Assembly: GCF_964048965.1 (NCBI RefSeq)
Contig: NZ_OZ040189.1
Coordinates: 2,480,001-2,544,000 of the forward strand
DNA length: 64,000 nucleotides
Reading direction: 5' to 3'
Source of the DNA: Tenacibaculum sp. 190130A14a
Lineage (GTDB): Bacteria > Bacteroidota > Bacteroidia > Flavobacteriales > Flavobacteriaceae
Shown here: in pieces, positions 27,922 through 36,626 of the stretch
Layout: every line of letters starts with the position of its first letter
How positions within the stretch are numbered: position 1 is the stretch's first letter
Notes under the pieces: generated by a model
The model's input: only the letters and a program-made list of their open reading frames with translations
Told to the model about the DNA's origin: nothing
The model's database searches: none
Position numbers and translations under genes: made by a program

Positions 27922-28682
27922 TAACGAGTTACAGATCCTGGGGTTCCAAAAAAGCCACTACCATTTAAGTATGGGTCTTCGTTGGTGATATGATAATGAT
28001 AAATTCCATCAGGAAAATCTGCTGTTGGAGAAACATGTCCGTGGTAATCATCTAAATCGTCGTTTGTAATGGTTTTTCCATTCTCTAAAGGACCATAGAC
28101 AGGAAAACCATCAGATAACAATCCTAAAAACGCATCTTCTCCAAAACTATCAGTTAAAAACTTTGGCTTGATATGATAATGATATTGTGTATTTGCAGGA
28201 TGTCCTAAATATTGGTCAAAAGAATTAATTTCTCCTGCTAAGGGTGCTCCTCCTGCTGCATATTGATTAAAGAAAACCACTCCATTTCTCGAAACTCCAA
28301 TAGGTCCCATTGGCGTAGTAGATTTTGTATCTGCTTCTGACGGGTTTAACGGAATTCTAAAAGTAATATTTTGCTCTCCTATTGAACCTGGATTTTGATT
28401 CCAAGCAGGATTGGTTCCATTATAAGCCTCATACATTGCATGTCCTACCCCCCAATATGGACTTTTATGATTTGGTAAATTCGTTGTTTGTATGGTTAGT
28501 GTGTTTCCTGAAACAGAATATGTAATTGCGTCAATCCCATCAAACTTTGATAATATTGGGGTTATATCATATACTTTTTCATCTATCGTTCCTTCATTAG
28601 TTCCTTCAGAATCATTTGATCCACATGAATAAACTATTGTCATTAAACCTATTAATAAGGCTGTTATTTTTAAGTTTTTCAT
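27921..28682 (-). CDS. YHYH domain lipoprotein
   Basis: Lipoprotein of 253 aa (Cys20 in IVYSC). It has two copies of the family motif, QYHYHIKPKF and IYHYHITNEDPY, with a nearby DDYHGHVSPT. The dense histidines would suit metal binding, perhaps copper, since an SCO protein is encoded in the same operon; that is inference. It starts five bases after the sulfatase gene. Confidence 0.88.
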   Translation of the reverse strand: MKNLKITALLIGLMTIVYSCGSNDSEGTNEGTIDEKVYDITPILSKFDGIDAITYSVSGNTLTIQTTNLPNHKSPYWGVGHAMYEAYNGTNPAWNQNPGSIGEQNITFRIPLNPSEADTKSTTPMGPIGVSRNGVVFFNQYAAGGAPLAGEINSFDQYLGHPANTQYHYHIKPKFLTDSFGEDAFLGLLSDGFPVYGPLENGKTITNDDLDDYHGHVSPTADFPDGIYHYHITNEDPYLNGSGFFGTPGSVTR

Positions 28683-28687
28683 AATAG

Positions 28688-30010
28688 TTATTGCTTTAAA
28701 TTATTTAGGGTTTCTTTTAAATCATCGAGTTGTTGCTGTTCTGCAGTGGTTAAAGTTCTATCTAACAAATTAGTAACTTCAAAAAAGTCATTTGATAGAT
28801 TATAAAAAGCTTCGCTTCCGTCTGTAAACTTTATATATTTATAATTTCCATTTCTAATGGTATATTCATCATCACCACTAGGTTGACCATGTTCTGTATA
28901 AGCAAAATCTCTATTTTGTGAGTTGCTTGTAGAGGAAAATAATTCTTTAAAACTTTTACTATCGTTGATTTCATTAGTTCCAGTACCAGCAATATCAGAA
29001 ATGGTAGCAAATAAATCGACCGTGTTTAACAACTGATCTTCTTCTTGATTAAATCGTTCTACATTTTTACCTGAAACAATCATTGGTACATTGACCCCTC
29101 CTTGATATAAAGTTCCTTTAGCTCTTCTAGATCTATAATCTTGAACCACTTGATTTGGACTTCCATTATCTCCAATAAAAATAATAATTGTATTATCCTT
29201 TTCTTCTTGAGACATTGAATCAAGTAAACGTCCAATTTCAGCATCCATCGCTTCAATCATTGCTAAGTAATATGGTAATGGATTTGCATCAATACTTGCT
29301 TCATCAGTAGGTAAACTTCCTTGTGAATGTAAATCAGCAGGAGGTAAATGAAATGGGGTATGTGGAGCATTAAAAGCCAACCACAAAAACCATGGCTGAT
29401 TTTGCTGCTCTACCCAATCAATAGCTAAATCAGTAAATTTTGTGGTTGTATATTCATTTGAAGAAGTAGAACTTTGATTTTGTGTTATATTCCATTCCCA
29501 ATAACTTCTCACTCCACCACTTAACAAACCAGCATAATAGTCTATTCCCATTTGTGTTGGATGTGATGGATTATTAGATAAATGCCATTTTCCAATAACA
29601 GCATTACTATATCCTGCATTTTCATCTTCTAAAAACTGTTGTAATGAGGTTTCTGTTGTAGGTAATACATCATCCACTTTCATTACTCCTGTTCTAAATC
29701 CATATTTACCAGTTAAAATACTAGATCTTGTTGGCGTACATGTTGGATACGACCATAAATTTGTAAATCGAACTCCAGTATTAATCATATTTTGCAAATT
29801 CGGAGTATTTGGCTTCACAGAACCAACGTTAAAACCTGGGGTTGCATCTAACCCCATATCATCTGCTATAATTAATAATATATTAGGTTTAGTACTAGGT
29901 GTAGGTGTTGGAGTTTCATTATCTCCTGCTATGGTTGCAGTATCACTACTACATGCAAAAAACAAAGACGTTGCGAACAATAAAGTAAGAGGTTTAAAGA
30001 GTAGCTTCAT
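28688..30010 (-). CDS. Sulfatase lipoprotein (formylglycine-type)
   Basis: Lipoprotein of 440 aa (Cys20 in LFFAC). Alkaline-phosphatase-fold sulfatase: metal site PNILLIIADDMG, the modified active-site motif CTPTR at 91-95 (Cys to be turned to formylglycine), TGKYGFRTG, IGKWHL, APHTPFHLPP, and the second metal site FIGDNGSPN. Likely removes sulfate from carbohydrates at the cell surface. No anaerobic or FGE maturase is in the window. First gene of a four-gene operon with YHYH, YwqK-like and SCO proteins, an uncommon partnership for a sulfatase. Confidence 0.92.
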   Translation of the reverse strand: MKLLFKPLTLLFATSLFFACSSDTATIAGDNETPTPTPSTKPNILLIIADDMGLDATPGFNVGSVKPNTPNLQNMINTGVRFTNLWSYPTCTPTRSSILTGKYGFRTGVMKVDDVLPTTETSLQQFLEDENAGYSNAVIGKWHLSNNPSHPTQMGIDYYAGLLSGGVRSYWEWNITQNQSSTSSNEYTTTKFTDLAIDWVEQQNQPWFLWLAFNAPHTPFHLPPADLHSQGSLPTDEASIDANPLPYYLAMIEAMDAEIGRLLDSMSQEEKDNTIIIFIGDNGSPNQVVQDYRSRRAKGTLYQGGVNVPMIVSGKNVERFNQEEDQLLNTVDLFATISDIAGTGTNEINDSKSFKELFSSTSNSQNRDFAYTEHGQPSGDDEYTIRNGNYKYIKFTDGSEAFYNLSNDFFEVTNLLDRTLTTAEQQQLDDLKETLNNLKQ

Positions 30011-30057
30011 ATTAATAGTTTTACATTAGACCTCCATTTTTTAAAAAGGTTTAAAAT

Positions 30058-30091
30058 AAAAAGGACATTTCTTTTGAGAAATGTCCTTTTT
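30058..30091 (-). terminator. Terminator after aqpZ
   Basis: 15-bp stem AAAAAGGACATTTCT / AGAAATGTCCTTTTT with a 4-base loop, T-run on the minus strand. Separates aqpZ from the sulfatase operon. Confidence 0.85.
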
Positions 30092-30112
30092 ATATAATCA
30101 AATGAGTTTATA

Positions 30113-30796
30113 TTACTTATCAAATAAAGCTTTATGTATAAAACCAGCTACAACTGCTCCAGCAATTGGTGCTACCCAAAACAACCAAGACTGTGTTAAA
30201 AACTCTCCTCCCGCAAACAAAGCTTGACTCATTGAACGAGCTGGATTTACCGATGTATTAGTAATAGGAATACTGATTAAATGAATTAACGTTAATCCTA
30301 AACCAATCGCAATTGGTGCAAATCCTTTAGGGGCTCTTTCATTGGTACTTCCTAAAATTATAAGCAAGAAAAACAAGGTTAACAAAAACTCTGCAATAAA
30401 AGCAGCCATGATACCATAACCTCCTGGCGACAATTCACCATAACCATTTGCAGCAAAACCGCCAATAGATTCAAAACCTACTTTGTCAGTAACAATAATA
30501 AATAACATTGAAGCCGCCAATATAGCTCCTACCAGTTGCGAAACAATATAAGGAACCAGCTCTTTTGCCGAGAACTTACCTCCTGCCCATAGTCCTAAAG
30601 AAACAGCTGGGTTAAAATGTCCTCCAGAAATATGTCCTACAGCATAAGCCATGGTTAATACTGTTAAACCGAAAGCCAATGCCACTCCAGTAAACCCTAT
30701 TCCTAATTCTGGAAATGCAGCAGCAAAAATTGCACTACCACACCCTCCAAAAACCAACCAGAATGTTCCAAATAATTCAGCGATGTACTTTTTCAT
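30113..30796 (-). CDS. aqpZ: Aquaporin Z
   Basis: Inner-membrane water channel of 227 aa with six transmembrane helices and two NPA half-helices, HFNPAVSLG (N62-P63-A64) and NTSVNPARS (N184-P185-A186). The selectivity filter of AqpZ is matched by the His near 172 (LTLIHLISI) and the Arg after the second NPA, so a water-selective pore is expected rather than glycerol. Single-gene unit, divergent from the small membrane protein gene. Confidence 0.96.
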   Translation of the reverse strand: MKKYIAELFGTFWLVFGGCGSAIFAAAFPELGIGFTGVALAFGLTVLTMAYAVGHISGGHFNPAVSLGLWAGGKFSAKELVPYIVSQLVGAILAASMLFIIVTDKVGFESIGGFAANGYGELSPGGYGIMAAFIAEFLLTLFFLLIILGSTNERAPKGFAPIAIGLGLTLIHLISIPITNTSVNPARSMSQALFAGGEFLTQSWLFWVAPIAGAVVAGFIHKALFDK

Positions 30797-30881
30797 GATA
30801 TAAATATTAAAAATTAGTTAACAATGATTAAGACACCGCGTTTTTTAAAATGTCACATTCTCCCTTTTTCAAATAATAGCG

Positions 30882-30889
30882 TATCTTTG
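30882..30889 (+). promoter_or_regulatory. Promoter -7 element TATCTTTG
   Basis: Perfect TAnnTTTG, 18 bases before the ATG at 30908. It fixes the start of the small membrane protein, since the longer in-frame start at 30824 would lie upstream of the promoter. Confidence 0.55.
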
Positions 30890-30907
30890 CATTTCAATAT
30901 TATTTTT

Positions 30908-31114
30908 ATGAAATTAATTTTTGTTACAATCGGGTTATTAGCTATTGCTTTTGCTGGAATAGCGATTAAAATTTGGGCTAAAAAAGATGGTGAATTTGCA
31001 GGTACTTGTGCAAGTCAAAATCCGATGTTAAACAAAGAAGGAGAAGCTTGTGGTTTTTGTGGTAAAACCCCAGATCAATTTGATACTTGCGCTGAACCAC
31101 AACACAATAGTTAA
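30908..31114 (+). CDS. Small membrane or secreted Cys-rich protein (68 aa)
   Basis: Starts MKLIFVTIGLLAIAFAGIAI, one hydrophobic helix, then AKKDGEFAGTCASQNP and EGEACGFCGKTPDQFDTC. The four cysteines in the short tail could bind a metal or form disulfides. It is a small family often seen in flavobacteria and annotated 'membrane or secreted protein'. It precedes the glycosyltransferase gene by seven bases, so is probably co-transcribed. Confidence 0.75.
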   Translation: MKLIFVTIGLLAIAFAGIAIKIWAKKDGEFAGTCASQNPMLNKEGEACGFCGKTPDQFDTCAEPQHNS

Positions 31115-31121
31115 TTAATTT

Positions 31122-32216
31122 ATGACATTAACTGTACTTTTCTACGTTTTAGTAGCTGTATTTTCTGTACAGATAATTTATCATTTATATTTTTTGGTAT
31201 TCTGCTTTAGTAAAGAAAAAGAAACTAGTATACCTTCTATACCTGTTTCTGTTATTGTTTATACCAAGAATAGTAATGAAAATATTAAAAAGAATTTAGC
31301 TAAAATACTTAATCAAAACTATCTAAACTTTGAGGTAGTAGTGGTTAACAATGCTTCCTTTGATGATACCTATTATACCTTAGAAGATTTTCAAAGAGAG
31401 TTTAAACATCTAAAAGTTGTTAATGTTGAAAATACAGAGGCTTTTTGGGGAAACAAAAAATATGCATTGACTTTAGGAGTTAAAGCCGCCCAAAATGAAC
31501 ATCTTATTTTTACTGAAATCGATGCAAGACCAATTTCTGATAACTGGCTCGCTTCTATGGCTTCGAGGTTTCATTCTGAAAAAGAAATTGTTATTGGGTA
31601 TAGTAAGTTTGATACAACGAAGATGTCTTTCTTAGGTATATTGGTTCGTTTTGAGCACTTACTTAAACATGTTGCTTCACTTTCTTTTGCCAAATATGGC
31701 AGTCCTTATTATACAGATGAAAAAAACTTTGCCTATACGAAAAGTACTTTTTTCAGAGTAAAAGGATACATTAATCACATAAAGTTACCTGCAAAGCATA
31801 GCGATTTATTTGTTAAAGAAGCAAGCACCAAAAAGAATACTACTATTACCACTGCTCCTAATAGTTTTATAAGTATCCCACTTCCAACTTCTTTTCTAAG
31901 TTGGTATAATACTATCGCTTTAGAGGCTTTTAATGGTAAAAATTATAAATTTAAGCATCGATCATTAACCAATTTATACTTTGTTTCTAAAGTTGCCTTT
32001 TATATTTGTGCCACTTTATTACTTATTCTTAATTGGCAGCTTTCGTTACCTTTTATTTTGGTTTATTTGTTATTTAGATATATTATTGTTGGTAAGGCAT
32101 CCAATAAATTAAAAGAGAAAAATTTAATCTTCTTTGTACCTCTTTTAGAAATTTGTTTATTGTTAATTCAAATTAGTATATTTATAAAAATTAGAATTTC
32201 GAAACCTTCGCTTTGA
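31122..32216 (+). CDS. Family 2 glycosyltransferase, membrane-bound
   Basis: Inner-membrane GT-A enzyme of 364 aa. An N-terminal transmembrane helix (VLFYVLVAVFSVQIIYHLYF) precedes the GT2 domain: VSVIVYTKNSNENI, LNQNYLNFEVVVVNNAS, and the EIDARP acidic motif in place of DxD. Two or three transmembrane helices close the chain. It probably builds a polysaccharide or glycolipid; no acceptor can be named. The sigma factor gene starts inside its stop codon. Confidence 0.85.
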   Translation: MTLTVLFYVLVAVFSVQIIYHLYFLVFCFSKEKETSIPSIPVSVIVYTKNSNENIKKNLAKILNQNYLNFEVVVVNNASFDDTYYTLEDFQREFKHLKVVNVENTEAFWGNKKYALTLGVKAAQNEHLIFTEIDARPISDNWLASMASRFHSEKEIVIGYSKFDTTKMSFLGILVRFEHLLKHVASLSFAKYGSPYYTDEKNFAYTKSTFFRVKGYINHIKLPAKHSDLFVKEASTKKNTTITTAPNSFISIPLPTSFLSWYNTIALEAFNGKNYKFKHRSLTNLYFVSKVAFYICATLLLILNWQLSLPFILVYLLFRYIIVGKASNKLKEKNLIFFVPLLEICLLLIQISIFIKIRISKPSL

Positions 32217-32776
32217 AAATAAACCAAGAAAAGTTACTTCATCAAATCAAACTTGCCAAGCAAGGCAATCAAATGGCATTTAACTTTTTGTTAGATTCTT
32301 TTTGGGGAAACGTTTATGCATTTTTACTTCAAAAAACCCAAAACGAAAACGATGCGGAAGACATTACTATTCAAACCTTTTCAAAAGCATTCGATAAAAT
32401 TTCCTCTTTTAACGAAGAATATCAATTCAAAACTTGGTTAATTACTATTGCTAAAAATATTCATATCGACTTTTTACGTAAAAAAAAGTCATCTATAACT
32501 ATTGAAACTTCTAAAGACCAAGAAAAAGAGGCTTTTAAAGTAATTGATGATGCACCTTCTCCAGAAGACAAAATCATAACAGAACAAAATTTAGCGAAAC
32601 TTTTACGCGATATAAAACAGCTTAAACCAAAGTATCAAGAAGTCATTAATTTGCGGTATTTTCAAGAATTAAGCTATAAAGAAATTGCAGAAAATATAGA
32701 TGAACCTATAAACAATGTAAAAGTTAAATTACTGAGAGCTAAAAAATTATTAGCAGAGATTATTAAAAAATCATAA
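32213..32776 (+). CDS. RNA polymerase sigma factor, ECF-like
   Basis: 187-aa sigma-70 family protein with TTG as start, overlapping the stop codon of the glycosyltransferase (TTGA). Region 2 is LDSFWGNVYAFLLQ then NDAEDITIQTFSKAFDKI. Region 4 is YQEVINLRYFQELSYKEIAE followed by NIDEPINNVKVKLLRAKKLL. No anti-sigma gene follows. It differs from the sigma factor at 14.7 kb and is not a duplicate of it. Targets unknown. Confidence 0.9.
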   Translation: MKINQEKLLHQIKLAKQGNQMAFNFLLDSFWGNVYAFLLQKTQNENDAEDITIQTFSKAFDKISSFNEEYQFKTWLITIAKNIHIDFLRKKKSSITIETSKDQEKEAFKVIDDAPSPEDKIITEQNLAKLLRDIKQLKPKYQEVINLRYFQELSYKEIAENIDEPINNVKVKLLRAKKLLAEIIKKS

Positions 32777-32838
32777 ATTGCACAATCGATTTGTAATTTT
32801 TATCTGTTCATAATAATTCTTATTCATCCCCTTTCCCC

Positions 32839-34062
32839 ATGAAGAAAAGCATATTAACTTTACTAGGTCCTGGTTTGTTATTTGCCGGTGCTGCAATTGG
32901 TGTTTCTCATTTAGTACAATCTACTCGAGCTGGAGCTGATTATGGTTTCGGATTACTTTGGGCACTTCTAATCGTTCATATTTTCAAATATCCATTTTTT
33001 CAATATGGTCCAAGATATGCAGCTGCAACTGGAGAAACATTATTAGATGGTTATAAAAAACTAGGTACTCATTTTTTAACCATTTACTATTTGTTAAATT
33101 TTGCAACCATGTTTACCATTCAAGCGGCTGTAACCATTGTTACTGCAAGTTTAGCCTCACACTTATTCAATGTAACCAATGATTTGGTGGTATGGTCATT
33201 AATTATTACTGTGGTAAGTATACTTATTTTAGGTATTGGGAAATACAAACTGTTAGATAATGTTATGAAATACATTATTATAGCTTTAACGGTAAGTACC
33301 TTAATTGCTGTTAACATTGCTCTTTTTACAACAGATAAAGGCTTTAGCTATCAACAAATACTCCCATCTGGAACTGCACAAATTACCTTTTTAATTGCAT
33401 TTTTAGGATGGATGCCAGCTCCTTTAGATATTTCTATCTGGCATTCTTTATGGTCTGTTGAAAAGAACAAAGCTACTTTAGAAAATATTAAACCCAAACA
33501 AGCTGTTTTTGATTTCAACGTTGGGTATCTAGGTACTTTATTTTTAGGAGTTTGTTTTGTGATGTTAGGTGCTTTGGTTATGTACCAATCTGGAGAATCT
33601 TTTTCAAATAAGGGATCTATTTTTGCAGCACAACTCATTAAACTTTATACAAATAATCTAGGTGATTTTTCTCATATAATAATTGGTATTGCCGCTTTTA
33701 CAACTATGTTTAGTACTACTTTAACCACCTTAGATGCATCTCCTAGAGCTATGACAAAAGCTTCAGAATTATTGTTTAAGCGTAAAAAAATAAAACTAGG
33801 TTATTGGTTTTGGATTCTTTTTCTAGCTGTAGGTACTTATATAATTTTAAAGTATTTCTTAGCCGATATGGGATTCTTAGTAAGAGTTGCTACTATCTTA
33901 TCTTTTTTAACCGCCCCTTTTTATGCTATTTTAAACTACATGCTCATTTCTGGAAAACATACCCCAGAAAAATACAGGCCATCATTGCCTTTAAAAATTT
34001 TAAGCATTACAGGTATCGTTTTTTTAATAGGTTTTAGTATTTGGTTTTTACTGAATTTGTAA
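32839..34062 (+). CDS. Atypical NRAMP-like transporter
   Basis: Inner-membrane protein of 407 aa with about 11 transmembrane helices, NRAMP/SLC11 fold. The first helix reads GPGLLFAGAAIGVSHLVQST, where ordinary NRAMPs carry DPGN for metal binding. The sixth has GWMPAPLDISIWHSLW, where MPH is usual. So the fold is NRAMP but both metal-site motifs are replaced, which points to a different substrate (a different cation, or another solute). It is listed in databases under divalent metal transporters; that label should not be trusted here. Confidence 0.75.
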   Translation: MKKSILTLLGPGLLFAGAAIGVSHLVQSTRAGADYGFGLLWALLIVHIFKYPFFQYGPRYAAATGETLLDGYKKLGTHFLTIYYLLNFATMFTIQAAVTIVTASLASHLFNVTNDLVVWSLIITVVSILILGIGKYKLLDNVMKYIIIALTVSTLIAVNIALFTTDKGFSYQQILPSGTAQITFLIAFLGWMPAPLDISIWHSLWSVEKNKATLENIKPKQAVFDFNVGYLGTLFLGVCFVMLGALVMYQSGESFSNKGSIFAAQLIKLYTNNLGDFSHIIIGIAAFTTMFSTTLTTLDASPRAMTKASELLFKRKKIKLGYWFWILFLAVGTYIILKYFLADMGFLVRVATILSFLTAPFYAILNYMLISGKHTPEKYRPSLPLKILSITGIVFLIGFSIWFLLNL

Positions 34063-34074
34063 CGCTTTTCTTTG

Positions 34075-34082
34075 TAAATTTG
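34075..34082 (+). promoter_or_regulatory. Promoter -7 element TAAATTTG before lipA
   Basis: Perfect TAnnTTTG 19 bases before the lipA ATG. A TTG lies 15 bases upstream (34057-34059), slightly short of the usual spacing. Confidence 0.5.
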
Positions 34083-34101
34083 CAGTTCAATTTAGAAACA
34101 A

Positions 34102-34971
34102 ATGACTAAACAACCTGTTACATTACCAGAAAGAACTAAAAAACCTAAATGGCTTAGGGTGAAGTTACCAGTAGGTAAAAAGTATACTGAATTAAGAGGC
34201 TTAGTAGACAAGTACAAATTGAATACAATTTGTACTAGTGGTAGTTGTCCTAATATGGGAGAATGCTGGGGAGAAGGAACAGCTACTTTTATGATTTTAG
34301 GAAATGTTTGTACACGTTCGTGTGGATTTTGTGGTGTAAAAACTGGAAGACCTGAAACGGTTGAATGGGATGAGCCAGAAAAAGTTGCTCGTTCAATAAA
34401 ACTAATGAACATTAAACATGCCGTATTAACTTCTGTTGATAGAGATGATTTAAAAGATGGTGGTTCTATCATTTGGGCAGAAACTGTAAATGCAGTTCGT
34501 AGAGCAAACCCTTCTACTACATTAGAAACTTTAATTCCAGATTTTCAAGGAAACGAAAAGTTAATAGATCGTATTATTGAAGTAGCTCCTGAAGTTGTAT
34601 CACATAACATGGAAACGGTACGCCGTTTAACTCGTGAAGTGCGTATACAAGCAAAATATGATAGAAGCTTAGGTGTTTTAAAATATTTAAAAGATAATGG
34701 TATGAGAACTAAATCAGGAATTATGCTTGGTTTAGGAGAAACTGAAGACGAGGTTATACAAACCATGAAAGATCTTCGTAATGTCGGTTTAGACATTATT
34801 ACTATTGGACAATATTTACAACCCACTAAAAAACATTTACCCGTAAAAGAGTTTATTACGCCTGAACAGTTTAAGAAATATGAAACTTTAGGTTTAGAAA
34901 TGGGCTTTATGTATGTAGAAAGTGGTGCTTTGGTACGTTCTTCGTACAAAGCACATAAGCATGCTAGTTAA
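34102..34971 (+). CDS. lipA: Lipoyl synthase
   Basis: Radical-SAM enzyme that inserts two sulfurs into octanoyl groups on E2 and H proteins. Both [4Fe-4S] clusters are visible: auxiliary CxxxxCxxxxxC in [12 protein letters not shown] (C44, C49, C55) and the SAM cluster CTRSCGFCG (C70, C74, C77). The C-terminal serine that holds the auxiliary cluster is in ALVRSSYKA. 289 aa is normal for LipA. Its own promoter box lies upstream. Confidence 0.98.
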   Translation: MTKQPVTLPERTKKPKWLRVKLPVGKKYTELRGLVDKYKLNTICTSGSCPNMGECWGEGTATFMILGNVCTRSCGFCGVKTGRPETVEWDEPEKVARSIKLMNIKHAVLTSVDRDDLKDGGSIIWAETVNAVRRANPSTTLETLIPDFQGNEKLIDRIIEVAPEVVSHNMETVRRLTREVRIQAKYDRSLGVLKYLKDNGMRTKSGIMLGLGETEDEVIQTMKDLRNVGLDIITIGQYLQPTKKHLPVKEFITPEQFKKYETLGLEMGFMYVESGALVRSSYKAHKHAS

Positions 34972-34987
34972 AAATTTAACTTTTTTA

Positions 34988-35031
34988 TTAAATTTTTCTT
35001 AGTAAACAACATATTTGTTAGATTTTTCTTA
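34988..35031. repeat. Two 14-bp direct repeats, 30 bp apart
   Basis: TTAAATTTTTCTTA (34988-35001) and TTAGATTTTTCTTA (35018-35031) differ at one base and are spaced by about three helix turns. They lie some 80-125 bases upstream of a sigma54-like promoter, where enhancer sites for activators sit. The sequence is AT-rich, so chance similarity is possible. Confidence 0.35.
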
Positions 35032-35108
35032 ATTTGAAGTGTTTGAACTGTTAAAAAATTGTAAAATATTAAACACTCATATACAACATATTAGGTTAAT
35101 TCGTAATT

Positions 35109-35124
35109 TTGGCACAGAATTTGG
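35109..35124 (+). promoter_or_regulatory. Sigma54-like promoter TTGGCAC-N5-TTGG
   Basis: Matches TTGGCAC-N5-TTGC with the -24 GG (35111-35112) and the -12 pair starting at 35123, twelve bases apart as needed. Only the last base of the -12 pair differs (GG for GC). It points away from lipA toward a terminator and no gene lies between. Confidence 0.4.
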
Positions 35125-35135
35125 AAACAATATAA

Positions 35136-35218
35136 CCGTAAACAAGTATTGTTTTCATTGTGTAAATTATTTGAATTAGTTGATTAACAAAAGCCCACTC
35201 GAATTGAGTGGGCTTTTG
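35136..35218 (+). ncRNA. Candidate small RNA
   Basis: The region from the predicted start of the sigma54-like promoter (about 35136, inferred from the -12 position) to the strong terminator is about 80 bases and has no open frame of note. The 3' end is the terminator hairpin itself. Not similar to any RNA family I know. Evidence is the promoter-terminator pairing only. Confidence 0.3.
35188..35218. terminator. Strong terminator between lipA and the CBS-like gene
   Basis: Stem CAAAAGCCCACTC / GAGTGGGCTTTTG (13 bp), 5-base loop, T-run on both strands. It can end the convergent transcripts as well as the candidate small RNA. Confidence 0.85.
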
Positions 35219-35242
35219 AATTTAATATATGTTGTATGCTAA

Positions 35243-36604
35243 TTAAATTGCACTAATAATGTCATACTTCGTAACAATATGATGCTTACCATTTTCTAAA
35301 TCAACTAATACTGCTTGATTATCTTTTGTAATTAATTTAGATACTTCTTCTATAGAGGCAGATTTACTTACCATTGGATATCTATTTCCCATTACATCCT
35401 TAATTGGTTTATCTGCAATATTTTTATCTTCTAAGTAACTTCTTAATAAAGCCGATTCATCAACAGAGCCTACAAAACCATTTATATCTTTTACAGGAAT
35501 TTGAGAAATCTTAAAAGTTCTCATACGCTCAATGGCATGTGACACTAATTCTTCTGTTTGAACAGTTACCAATGGCTTGTTGATATGATCTTTGATTAAA
35601 TCTTCAGCAGTTGTAACATCATCTTCTAAAAACCCTCTATCACGCATCCAATCATCATTAAACATTTTCCCTACGTATCTACTTCCATGATCATGGAATA
35701 ACACCACTACTACATCATCTTTTTTAAACTCGTCTTTTAACTGTAATAATCCTTTAATTGCCGATCCAGCAGAGTTTCCAACGAAAATACCTTCTTCTTT
35801 TGCTATTTTACGTGTATATACAGCCGCATCTTTATCAGTTACCTTAGTAAATCCATCTATTAAAGAAAAATCTACATTCTTAGGTAAAATATCTTCTCCA
35901 ATACCTTCTGTTATATATGGGTAAATTTCATTCTCATCAAAAATTCCAGTTTCATGATATTTTTTAAATACAGAACCATAGGTATCTACTCCCCAAATTT
36001 TAATATTTGGGTTCTTTTCTTTTAAGTATTTCGCCGTTCCAGAAATAGTACCTCCTGTACCTACTCCAACTACAAAATGCGTAATTTTCCCTTCTGTTTG
36101 TTCCCAAATTTCAGGACCAGTTTGTTCGTAATGAGCAACTGCATTAGAAGGGTTATCATATTGATTTACATACCAAGAATTTGGTGTTTCTTCTCCTAAA
36201 CGCTTCGATACAGAATAATAAGAACGAGGATCATCTGGCTCTACATTTGTAGGACAAACTACTACCTCTGCTCCTACTGCACGAAGAATATCCATTTTTT
36301 CTTTAGATTGCTTATCTGAAATTACGAAAATACATTTGTATCCTTTTACAATCGCTGCTAACGCTAATCCCATTCCTGTATTTCCTGAAGTACCTTCAAT
36401 AATAGTACCTCCTGGTTTTAAACGACCATCTGCCTCAGCATCTTCAATCATTTTTAAAGCCATACGGTCTTTAACCGAATTCCCTGGATTAAACGTTTCT
36501 ACTTTTGCTAATACTAAAGCATCTACTTCTTTAGTAACTGAATTTAATTGAACTAAAGGCGTATTACCAATAGTTTCTAATATATTTTTTGCGTATTTCA
36601 TCAT
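35243..36604 (-). CDS. Cystathionine beta-synthase-like PLP enzyme
   Basis: The start chosen is the ATG at 36604 (or the next codon); the upstream in-frame ATG at 36631 lies before a TAAATTTG promoter box and is unlikely. The 453-aa protein has a PLP fold type II catalytic domain (YAKNILETIGNTPLVQLN; the PLP lysine in [39 protein letters not shown]) and a C-terminal pair of CBS domains (from about residue 330, e.g. RMRTFKISQIPVKDINGFVG). This matches cystathionine beta-synthase, transsulfuration of homocysteine and serine; a cysteine synthase with CBS domains is the alternative. A CBS-less paralogue lies at 45.7 kb. Confidence 0.88.
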   Translation of the reverse strand: MMKYAKNILETIGNTPLVQLNSVTKEVDALVLAKVETFNPGNSVKDRMALKMIEDAEADGRLKPGGTIIEGTSGNTGMGLALAAIVKGYKCIFVISDKQSKEKMDILRAVGAEVVVCPTNVEPDDPRSYYSVSKRLGEETPNSWYVNQYDNPSNAVAHYEQTGPEIWEQTEGKITHFVVGVGTGGTISGTAKYLKEKNPNIKIWGVDTYGSVFKKYHETGIFDENEIYPYITEGIGEDILPKNVDFSLIDGFTKVTDKDAAVYTRKIAKEEGIFVGNSAGSAIKGLLQLKDEFKKDDVVVVLFHDHGSRYVGKMFNDDWMRDRGFLEDDVTTAEDLIKDHINKPLVTVQTEELVSHAIERMRTFKISQIPVKDINGFVGSVDESALLRSYLEDKNIADKPIKDVMGNRYPMVSKSASIEEVSKLITKDNQAVLVDLENGKHHIVTKYDIISAI

Positions 36605-36618
36605 CTTATTTTGAGCTG

Positions 36619-36626
36619 CAAATTTA
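36619..36626 (-). promoter_or_regulatory. Promoter -7 element TAAATTTG inside the FtsX-like gene end
   Basis: Perfect TAnnTTTG on the minus strand 15 bases before the chosen ATG. It lies across the last codons and stop of the permease gene, so the synthase gene can be transcribed alone. Confidence 0.5.

Noticed and set aside
30824..30907. Longer N-terminus for the small membrane protein
   Set aside because: The TATCTTTG promoter box lies inside this stretch, and the start at 30908 gives a clean hydrophobic leader.
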